A stretch of DNA of 64,000 nucleotides, taken from the NCBI RefSeq assembly GCF_026151205.1, contig NC_087076.1, positions 7,542,902-7,606,901 on the forward strand, written 5' to 3'. Source of the DNA: Bolinopsis microptera. Taxonomy: Eukaryota > Ctenophora > Tentaculata > Lobata > Bolinopsidae. The notes below the pieces were generated by a model. It worked only from the letters and a program-made list of their open reading frames with translations, ran no database searches and had not been told where the DNA came from. This document shows, piece by piece, positions 58,901-64,000 of this stretch (positions within the stretch are counted from its first letter, which is position 1; every line of letters begins with the position of its first letter). Position numbers and translations under genes: made by a program.

Positions 58901-61768
58901 TATAGGGAGGTAACTGTCACGCTGAACCCAGTAGAACGCGTCCAAGTGTGAACAGTGCCGTGATAGCCATTGTCCTGATCCTGACTCCTCCTTGAACCCT
59001 ATCTCTTCGTACATGTTCAAACCTGGACAGGAGATTAGTTTGAGATGGCAATTTAAAAAATACAGTAGCAAAGTTAACGTTTTATGATTTGACATGATTA
59101 TTTCAATCCTCATAGCAAAAAATACAATGACAATCCAGATTCGAAGGCTGGTGAATTTAGAATGACGATCGATTTTTAAACAATGTTTCATAATTCACCA
59201 TGAAATTCAGCTCGTGCGGAGACATAAGGGAAATCGAAGAAATCCCCGTTGTATGTAACGATAATATTAGGCGCTAGCTCCTGTATGTGCTCGAAGAACT
59301 TCAGTATCAAGTTCTTCTCATTTTCCTCATTTAGAATTATAAAGGGTCCCTCAAACTCCGGTCTGGGAGTGTACTCGAAATCTTCTATATCTTCCCCCAC
59401 AACCTGGCCAATAAACACCATTATAAAATCGTATTTTTAGCATCTGTAACATAAACATGTTTATCTTGCAATCTATAAAATAAAACACATTAAAAACGAA
59501 CAAATTTACGAAAACATCAAATTAAAAAGTGTCCGCAAAACCTCTCTGTTAGTGATCAGATAGCCCTGGCCGTCCACCATGTAACTAATCATCATGATAG
59601 AGTCAATAGCAGAATCAGGGAATTTGAGCGGCAGTTTGGTGGTCTCGATATCGTAGGCAAAGACCACCGGGTCAGGCGGGTCGATTATGTCTGGCCGTTT
59701 TGTGAGAATAGGATCGTCCTGACCTTGACCAACTACTGAGTACCTGCGAGTTTGGAAAATAGCTCATTATACTCTAGTAGCTACTCCCTGCTACAGGCTA
59801 CTGGAGTATTAGGTGGACGTGGCACCCCCCCCCCCTCATTAGGTGAGATTAAAAATCAAGTTTCTGCCATGAAATTACATCATTTTGTTTTGACTACCTC
59901 TCAGAACAATACATAAATATTTCGCTCTACGATGAAATAAAATAGAATCGATAATTAGAAGAAGCCTAAAGGCCGATAGGCTTCCCTAACATACCAATGA
60001 GCTACGAAGAGACTCTTATCAATGTTAGACCGCACATTATAGGGTACATCATACTCTCTCATGTCTATAATGTGTGTGCTGTGATCTGTATGTACTTTTG
60101 GACCTGAAAAATAAAAAACACGTTAAAAGTAGAATAATAATTAGTGCGTCTTACACCTAAACCACAGCCCCAAAAGGCAACCGTAAAACTCTCAAAATTA
60201 CAATACATTTCTGCTAAATCACAACATCAAGAAGTTTATCTCGGCGGTTAAACAGTAGCCGTTAGCACCCGGAAGAGCGGGATGTTACCGTAGTTAGTTT
60301 TGGTGGCGTGATGAGGTGCCATCATCTCTCGATACACATCTTCCTGTTTATCTTTCGTCTTGTTCTTGTTCACAACTGATGTGATGTATTTCCTTACCTA
60401 GCAGGACATGCCACCTTTAATAACTGTCTTAAATTAAGAAGCTTGAATATTGGATGTAAGATTTTTTTTAAAGATATCGTTGCGGATATATATATTCTGT
60501 AATACATTTTCATTTTCAGTAGTACATACAAGGATGTGCATTGTGCCTAGTAAACATCAAAGAAAAACTGTACCCTATTTAAAATTGGGGGACTTACCTT
60601 CAGTAAGTCACCGTTCGTCAAGAAAGAGAGTTTGATGTATATTTGCTGAAGTCCGATCAAATGGTTCTTGAGGTCTAAGTCTTCCTTTGATACCTGCACC
60701 ACCCCCATTGCAGTCCCACTGAATCTTTTACTGCAGAATTTTGTCCATTATTGTGAAATTCAGTCAAGCGAGTAGTGATCACTACCAGTTATATTGATTC
60801 GTTTGGAAAATCAGCACCATCTTTTAACTAATTTGCTATTTGGGATGGCAATATTTTCGGAAATGAAAATTTCTCGTACCAAGGCCAATATGGAAAGTTG
60901 ATTATCAAGAGAAACGTCATTGTCGGACGTGAGGAGAGCGAGGACTCCTCAAAAGCTCTAACTACATTAAATATATATGAATAAAACGCTGGCAACCGTC
61001 TCTCGGTTATTTCAAACAGTTACCTGAGGAAAGAGCAAACATCTTGTTCAGCACCGGCAGTGGCCCGTACGAAGAAGTACGGTTTGTACGGGATGGAAAC
61101 TTTGAACCTCCCACCATCCTCTGAAAAATTTCTTAATAATGGGATCTGCGTTCCACTTTAAAGTGCTTAAACATTTAAACAGTAAAATATTTAAAACATG
61201 GTTGATAAGCTGGAAAACATAAGATATTTCCCACTAATTATATAACCTTGTATGAAATAGTAATCCATGGCCGATACCAGTCTCTTCTCCTCGTCGATGA
61301 TCTCGGTTGGTTGCATGTTGACCATCCAGCCCACCTTTTCAGCAGGCTCGGTATGTCGACCGTACCCGAACCTCAAGTCCAGGTTATCATTGAACCTGTG
61401 TAGATAATTATAATTGTCCAGGTTATCATTGAACCTGTGTAGATAATTATAATTGAATAATTGTTTCTTATCAGATTCAACAATAAATATGTTTTTAAAG
61501 AAGAAATAATTGTCCAGATCTCGATCCGGATTTAACGTAGGTCTCTGCGTTTGTGTTTCTAAGAATTGAAACTCCAGGACTAATTATCAGCTATAAATTT
61601 CAATGACCAGATGTCATGCGATTATTCCACATAATGACATGTAAATGGAAGCCACAATGATATTAATTACCTGGCAGTTCGGACCCTGGCTTCATAGTTC
61701 TCATTTTGATCAGTTTTATCCTCATCCCGAGTAGAGCCAGCTCCGTAGCGTTGGTATCGCCCCGACAT
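34286..61768 (-). CDS. POLE: DNA polymerase epsilon catalytic subunit
   Basis: Complete leading-strand replicative polymerase with 3'-5' proofreading; nuclear. Forty exons, all phases joining, 2,195 residues (human 2,286). Exons: 61768-61671, 61395-61247, 61120-61024, 60730-60598, 60397-60289, 60103-59995, 59743-59542, 59403-59199, 59022-58799, 57844-57672, 57497-57382, 56647-56502, 56386-56196, 56078-55865, 53255-53133, 52990-52798, 52642-52508, 52156-52005, 51884-51765, 51605-51498, 51288-51149, 50833-50541, 47220-47111, 46301-46139, 45802-45690, 45514-45329, 44049-43890, 43668-43539, 43377-43163, 42979-42897, 40976-40854, 40703-40588, 40438-40171, 39833-39732, 39574-39461, 39043-38894, 38680-38528, 38396-38220, 35205-34986, 34860-34286. 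Intact motifs: exonuclease [13 protein letters not shown] (exon 7), TYNGDFFD (8), [11 protein letters not shown] (10); polymerase [15 protein letters not shown] (13), [17 protein letters not shown] (16), ELDTDGIWC (17); C-terminal CysA/CysB zinc sites CNKCSNC, WLCAHC, LLCSKC, YCMC (40). Exon 24 carries an AT-hook-like KRGRPQ. Several exon edges are duplicated into introns, three introns host opposite-strand genes, and two introns carry elements with long purine cores. Confidence 0.95.
35254..38079. mobile_element. composite element A in POLE intron 38 (hAT-like, purine core)
   Basis: The ends are G-run + TGTCATGTCC (35254-35270) and GGACGTGACA + C-run (to 38079), flanked by CTATACT at 35247-35253 and 38080-38086. 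Each end holds a palindromic module: TGTCCGCCTA-type repeats, a spacer CTTTTTGGATTCTATGAGAC, then GGACATTGGC-type repeats. The spacer is in the same orientation at both ends (about 35298 and 38027). Between the modules lies about 2 kb (35515-37470) of nearly pure G+A made of GGAGGACTGA-like units and a higher-order block with GGATGGCTGAGGAGGATGAC. There is no coding capacity. Long Pro/Ser/Leu-rich open frames on the minus strand are repeat artefacts. Confidence 0.7.
37649..37940 (+). mobile_element. putative SINE-like retroposon with poly(A) tail inside element A
   Basis: Unique sequence of about 260 bp ends in about 34 A (37907-37940). It is bracketed by TGTCCGCCTA at 37639-37648 and 37941-37950, as expected for retroposition. 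However, that decamer is also the repeat unit of element A, so the target-site duplication is not independent evidence. No clear tRNA A/B boxes were seen. Confidence 0.4.
39001..39256 (-). repeat. 62-bp tandem array built from the POLE exon 36 acceptor
   Basis: Four units (39001-39062, 39063-39124, 39125-39194 with an 8-bp insertion, 39195-39256). Read on the POLE strand, each contains 19 bp of intron ending CGTACCCCAG and then 43 bp of exon 36 coding sequence starting GTATCGAGTG. Only the unit at 39001 joins the rest of the exon. Using any of the other three acceptors (39105, 39175, 39237) runs into a stop codon. Confidence 0.9.
41771..41781 (+). promoter_or_regulatory. possible TATA box of the nested 202-aa gene
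   Basis: TTATATTTATA lies about 82 bp before the ATG at 41863 on the same strand. Position and sequence suit a core promoter. AT-rich surroundings weaken the case. Confidence 0.4.
41863..42471 (+). CDS. secreted orphan protein nested in POLE intron 30
   Basis: 202 residues in one exon, antisense to POLE, between POLE exons 30 and 31. Residues 1-17 ([17 protein letters not shown]) form a signal peptide. The mature part is acidic, with four cysteines (GCHKFC, REC and NVC) that could form two disulfides. It contains alternating hydrophobic stretches ([36 protein letters not shown]), suggesting a beta-rich extracellular domain. I do not recognise a family. CTCTCAGG immediately before the ATG looks like a 3' splice (possibly trans-splice) site. 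The opposite strand also has an open frame of similar length, but it lacks these features. Confidence 0.75.
   Translation: MKPILALTALIVLAADARSTRQSDDEERNYEEPFLPKDPMVIQLNKKDHYESDPPRITYRGCHKFCVGTVEGRPDSDSVWNPFNLSADELYYFRYVKVNMRECKWAVNMPRQFQILELFFADDEEDNGYVISRPVDQLTWDSFHFLIYNPDSEPSRNFRVRWTSYMNVCDAKETEAPIDTHYEPNAFDPAEYVSVFQDYVEP
44190..44959. mobile_element. mariner-type MITE in POLE intron 26
   Basis: Perfect 38-bp terminal inverted repeats (outer motif CAGGGTGGGCCAAAAGTCAG) at 44190-44227 and 44922-44959 are flanked by TA at 44188-44189 and 44960-44961. No transposase is recognisable. It separates exon 27 from the partial copy of exon 27 at 45050. Confidence 0.8.
45050..45086 (-). repeat. partial copy of POLE exon 27 with its acceptor
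   Basis: 37 bp match 44018-44054, the first 32 bp of exon 27 plus its TTCAG acceptor, with two differences. Both differences (CGA to CGC and GTA to GTG) would be synonymous. The copy has no obvious full exon downstream, although TAC|GTGAAC could act as a donor and define an in-frame 24-nt microexon. Confidence 0.85.
47991..48543. mobile_element. composite element C in POLE intron 22 (hAT-like, CCGGGA repeats)
   Basis: The inverted ends CAGGAGGTGACCGGGA (47991-48006 and 48528-48543) are flanked by the 8-bp duplication CTTATTGA (47983-47990 and 48544-48551). The interior holds GACCGG tandem repeats and two direct copies of a palindromic module (about 48118-48180 and 48468-48538): CCGGGA repeats, spacer ATAGCTCAAAATTGCCAAT, then inverted CCCGGT repeats. 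There is no coding capacity. The right end lies about 300 bp upstream of the nested CBM2-like gene. Confidence 0.8.
48851..50347 (+). CDS. secreted protein with two CBM2-like modules, nested in POLE intron 22
   Basis: 498 residues, one exon, antisense to POLE. A signal peptide (about 1-16) is followed by a twice-repeated unit of a CBM2-like module and a Cys-bearing beta module. The CBM2-like modules lie at about 20-120 and 272-372, with matching [13 protein letters not shown] and [18 protein letters not shown] and RIDAEF, DFWAG, and [10 protein letters not shown] and [10 protein letters not shown]; conserved tryptophans are those expected to face polysaccharide. The second modules (about 155-235 and 410-498) share [16 protein letters not shown] and ASC. 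No catalytic domain is present, so binding of cellulose, chitin or another glycan in the extracellular space is the likely role. Family 2 assignment rests on pattern only. TTGACAG lies 9 bp before the ATG. Confidence 0.85.
   Translation: MFLLVISLLVPAVLSLEVPCAEYLIVERWNNGWKGNLNIPIPKDTKRWKIDASFDNKIQAGDFWAGQKFWSNDKLSVRVVGNDWSAKQKAGDVFKTGFTVNYPEHGPEVNFKTLQITLCWADGSGCQTCSPLEVEPEECTGGFQGAESEEEEVSRGQVRIMSTECYSSMPDVTVMFSNDVEQVEVGENFSASCTGNECIVSSEQGVGINELIIIDLKYPSNTKVVGVLFIGQELCDVEPEQMRVDLSLDPTQEPGPTSPAITTEGPDLFDGCAMYEIVETWRNGWKGNLSIPIKHDTSKWRIDAEFNKPVVADFWAGLPERWSNGGTRVVVLGQDWSATQKAGTFFVTGFTANHKEGANVYIKWMKLKKCWATGGCTTCDIVKEECSSRRAGAISISKVKNGVALSKSLSGVFATEVKECSNDMPPVEIEFSSRVKRLIVGRGRYQASCSKYKCTISTTKPIKMVAGTQLKIKFTAVFWEKPGKLVGLNYGDEDMCHD
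50357..50362 (+). promoter_or_regulatory. poly(A) signal of the nested CBM2-like gene
   Basis: AATAAA 10 bp after the stop codon, on the strand of the nested gene, about 180 bp before POLE exon 22. Confidence 0.55.
51295..51450 (+). repeat. 12-bp-type tandem repeat in POLE intron 20
   Basis: Imperfect tandem copies of AAACTAAAGTGA and variants fill most of the short intron between exons 20 and 21. Confidence 0.75.
52378..52506 (+). repeat. 11-bp tandem repeat at the POLE exon 17 donor
   Basis: About eleven copies of AAACACAATAT run up to the donor of exon 17 (52508). On the POLE strand the intron therefore begins with the repeat itself, reading GTTTATATTGTG. Confidence 0.85.
53293..55671. 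mobile_element. composite element B in POLE intron 14 (hAT-like, purine core)
   Basis: The ends are G-run + TGACATGTCTCC and GGAGACATGTCA + C-run, flanked by the 8-bp repeat CTATATTG (53285-53292 and 55672-55679). Each end has a module of TGTCTCCAA-type repeats, spacer CTTTTT(T/C)GAAAAGATA, then GGAGACATT-type repeats, with the spacer in the same orientation at both ends. The centre (about 53515-55470) is almost pure G+A and shares the block GGATGGCTGAGGAGGATGAC with element A, so the two belong together. No coding capacity. Confidence 0.75.
56787..57381 (-). repeat. 35-bp minisatellite built from the POLE exon 11 end and donor
   Basis: About 17 tandem units of 35 bp, plus the exon copy itself (57382-57415). 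On the POLE strand a unit starts GTATGTTGGGGGTCATGTTG and ends GGAGTCAG. Its last 34 bases equal the last 34 coding bases of exon 11 (codons for [11 protein letters not shown]). The junction CAG|GTATGT is the functional donor and recurs in every unit. The first intronic bases of intron 11 are therefore themselves a copy of exon sequence. Extension to donors beyond the second unit meets a TGA. Confidence 0.92.
58103..58110 (+). promoter_or_regulatory. TATA box of the nested peptide gene
   Basis: TATAAAAG lies 55 bp before the first ATG at 58165, on the coding strand of the nested gene. This is the best core-promoter match in the window. Confidence 0.65.
58165..58527 (+). CDS. small secreted peptide precursor-like gene nested in POLE intron 9
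   Basis: Two exons (58165-58282, 58424-58527) with a 141-bp GT-AG intron; 73 residues, antisense to [25 protein letters not shown] is a signal peptide. The mature part carries two related segments, [12 protein letters not shown] and [11 protein letters not shown], each preceded by basic residues. An acidic spacer contains [10 protein letters not shown], a plausible prohormone-convertase site. Duplicated short motifs between dibasic sites suggest a neuropeptide or peptide-hormone precursor. There is no C-terminal Gly for amidation. An alternative is a small structural or antimicrobial secreted protein. A second in-frame ATG follows immediately at 58168. Confidence 0.7.
61379..61456 (-). repeat. 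39-bp in-frame duplication of the POLE exon 2 acceptor
   Basis: Two units (61379-61417 and 61418-61456). Each has, on the POLE strand, the intron end TTATCTACACAG and the exon start GTTCAATGATAACCTGG. The proximal acceptor starts exon 2 at 61395; the distal one starts at 61434. Because 39 is divisible by 3 and no stop intervenes, using the distal site would insert 13 residues. Confidence 0.88.
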
Positions 61769-61810
61769 CGGGCCTGGCTAAGCTAATGTAAGAGTAGTGT
61801 AGTTAAATAC

Positions 61811-62118
61811 TGACAGTAAGTTGAGTTTGTTGATAGATACTGACAGTATTAGTTGAGTGTGTTGATATATACTGACAGTAAGTTGAGTTTGTTGATAGAT
61901 ACTGACATTAAGTTGAGTTTGTTGATAGATACTGACAGTATTAGTTGAGTTTGTTGATAGATACTGACAGTAAGTTGAGTTTGTTGATAGATACTGACAG
62001 TAAGTTGAGTTTGTTGATAGATACTGACAGTAAGTTGAGTTTGTTGATAGATACTGACAGTATTAGTTGAGTGTGATCAGATACTGACAGTAAGTTAAGT
62101 GTGTTGATAGATACTTAA
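61811..62118. repeat. 30-bp minisatellite between NCDN-like gene and POLE
   Basis: About ten copies of a 30-31 bp unit (ACTGACAGTAAGTTGAGTTT plus GTTGATAGAT) begin roughly 40 bp upstream of the POLE start codon, in what should be its promoter or 5' untranslated region. The remaining gap (62119-62271) shows nothing. Confidence 0.85.
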
Positions 62119-62271
62119 TTTTAGATTAAGATTTTAAGAAATTAACTATTCTAATAGAGGGTCACAGGTATTTGGTAATCAGTAATTGTGTTGGCAGTGA
62201 AAACACAAGAAACGGATAAATTAAATTTGTTAAAAAAATATAATATATTAGCGGTTAAATATTTTTAAATG

Positions 62272-64000
62272 TCAACTTGAACTGACAATGAGTGACAACA
62301 ACTCTTCAAGTGCCCCGGCAACCTCATCCCCAACCTCTGAATAGTTCGCACTTTTCCTGATCAAAACATCCATATCCACACCATCGAACAGAATCTCCTC
62401 GGAGGATTTTTCAATCAAATCATAAATGGAATGTACTGAGCTCAGCCACACATTTTTTAAACCGGCCAAATCCTCTGAAGATTCCACTCCTCTGAAAGGA
62501 GAGATGAGGTAATTAATGGCTTTACAAGTCCATCCACTGCTGGTGTAATGGCCACACACGGACTGCAGTGGTTGATTTCTCTTGGTAAGACACAATAACA
62601 GATAGGAACAAACTTGTATCTGACATAGCGAGGAGGTCGATAAAACCTTGTCCTCGTGACAAAAGAGGTTACATAAACTCTGGGATACTCCTTCCCCTTC
62701 AGATACTTTTTCCAAGTCCAAAAATATGTCATATGTTAAAAGATCGTTGAATATTGGAGCAAGTACAAAGGGTTCGAGGAGTTCTGACCACCAAGAGAAA
62801 TTTCGAGTAAAAAGTAAACCAAATCATTTTGAACGTATTCTCTAAATTTCTTGTCCTCCATCTGGAAAATGACAGCAGAAACCAAAAAGCCCCCATAGTC
62901 GGAGTAGTTTTGATTAATAAAATAAAAGTCTTTGAGAGCACTAAAAGTGGAGATTATTTCGTTAACATCCGTTGAATCGTCCGAAAGCCACCGCATGAAC
63001 AACCTCAAAGCAGGTACAAATGTGGCTTGCTCGTAGAGTCCCTTCTGTATGTAAAACATGATGCTTGTCATCGCCATTCGGATATCATCAATAATCCCCT
63101 GCAATACTTCACCTTCCAATTTATTGTTCTCATCGACCATCTCACTAATGCAATTCTCAATAGTTCCACAACACACCACAACAGTCTCCAGACACCTATC
63201 TGACACTCCAACCTCTTCTGACTCCTCAAATCTGTGCACCAGCTCCTCCAGGGCTAGCTTCAGTTCAATGCATGTCAAGGAGTAGCAAATCTTAGTGCCT
63301 CCCCAGGAAGAACACGAGTAAACCTCCGTTAGAAAGGGAGCTACTTTTAAAAGGACTTGTCGTTTATTAGCTGGAATTTTAGACTTGAAGAGGTTCTCAG
63401 TACAGATAGGACTGTGGAGAAGCTAGGGATCTTTTGGTAGAGGAGAGGGGTGCTGGATACAAGTTGAATAGCACCAACCAGCAAGTTCAAATTCTTATCC
63501 ACTGAGGTCGGAGACTCAGTTTCAACGCTGTTTATGACTTTTTCAGCTGTCGAAATATAGCTCTTTTCGGTTTTGCTATTGCTGTGTCCACCTTGATGAA
63601 GTTTCCTGAACAAAAGACCTATCAAAGAACACCAATCGATCACATCCTCAAAGTCCTGAACATTAACTGATAACAGTTTGTCTAATAGCTGTACCCCCTG
63701 TTCTGGGCTGATGGCGTGGGCTAAAAACTGGAATATGCCCAGAACGTCTTGTTTGAGATCAGTCTCTTTGGATTCGAGTGTTACCTGAAGTAATCGACAA
63801 TATGAAAATGTAAAAATGTAAACATGTAAACACGGTAAAATGCGCTGACGTGAAATATTTGATAACCTTCGTGTAGTGTTTCCAAAAAATCTTATGTAGT
63901 AGATATTATCAATGGTAGATTGTTAAATAATCGTGAGCTCAATTCGTGGTACTTGATTCATAATGAATACACTCACTTCGATGAGACGATCAGCACACTC
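62272..64000 (-). CDS. NCDN: neurochondrin-like protein, 3' part of gene, two frame breaks
   Basis: Partial: the gene continues beyond the right edge. One exon ends at 63977 (reading ECADRLIE before a GTGAGT donor). The next starts at 63784 and runs, apart from two breaks, to a stop at 62272. The predicted helical repeats include CIELKLALEELV, VVVCCGTIENCI and PALRLFMRWLSDD, which fit conserved neurochondrin blocks; neurochondrin is a cytoplasmic regulator of neuronal signalling. The frame shifts at about 63398-63403 and again at about 62793-62798. In both cases similarity continues at once in the next frame as if one base were missing (after STVLSV, and at EIS/WWSELLEP). Either the gene is damaged or the assembly has two one-base errors. 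Confidence 0.7.

Noticed and set aside
62793-63403. Programmed ribosomal frameshifting in the neurochondrin-like gene
   Set aside because: Needed twice, and no slippery heptamer in the correct register at either site.
1-64000. tRNA or rRNA genes
   Set aside because: I looked for cloverleaf and conserved rRNA motifs by eye and saw none; a covariance-model search would be needed to exclude them.

Overview
The window is AT-rich animal nuclear DNA with spliced genes. Introns are GT-AG and coding exons are mostly 80-300 bp. Repertoire points to a marine invertebrate: type II sulfotransferases, a GPCR with SRCR and LDLa modules, a CBM2-like secreted protein, and small secreted genes nested in introns. 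A ctenophore or cnidarian would fit, but nothing in the sequence fixes the phylum. Transposable elements and tandem repeats are abundant; poly-G/C runs are frequent.

Layout. 1-5.8 kb: a MULE-like MITE, a broken non-LTR retrotransposon and a PIF/Harbinger-like MITE. 5.9-12.3 kb: two paralogous single-exon sulfotransferase genes (+) with a mariner-type MITE between them. 13.8-18.0 kb: a ULK3-type kinase gene (-), nine exons with MIT-like exons after the kinase domain. 20.5-21.6 kb: an intronless rhodopsin-like GPCR (+). 22.6-28.8 kb: a six-exon receptor (+), signal peptide / two SRCR domains / about six LDLa repeats / LGR-like seven-helix domain. 29-34 kb: repeat remnants and GC-rich duplicated blocks. 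34.3-61.8 kb: the complete DNA polymerase epsilon catalytic subunit gene (POLE, -). I resolved 40 exons whose phases all join, giving 6,588 nt (2,195 codons plus stop). 62.3-64.0 kb: the 3' part of a neurochondrin-like gene (-), upstream of POLE on the same strand, with two frame breaks.

POLE is the most interesting locus. (1) Exon edges together with their splice sites have been duplicated: a 35-bp array of about 18 copies made from the end of exon 11 with its donor, a 62-bp array of four copies made from the start of exon 36 with its acceptor, a 39-bp in-frame duplication of the exon 2 acceptor, and a 37-bp copy of the start of exon 27. (2) Two introns hold 2.4-2.8 kb elements with 7-8 bp target-site duplications and about 2-kb purine-rich cores; a smaller element in a third intron has the same modular design. 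(3) Three introns each host a gene on the opposite strand, and all three encode predicted secreted proteins: a 202-aa orphan, a tandem CBM2-like protein, and a 73-aa peptide-precursor-like protein.

The exon maps of POLE, ULK3 and the SRCR-LDLa receptor were derived by hand from splice consensus, phase continuity and family knowledge. Individual coordinates may be off by a base or two.
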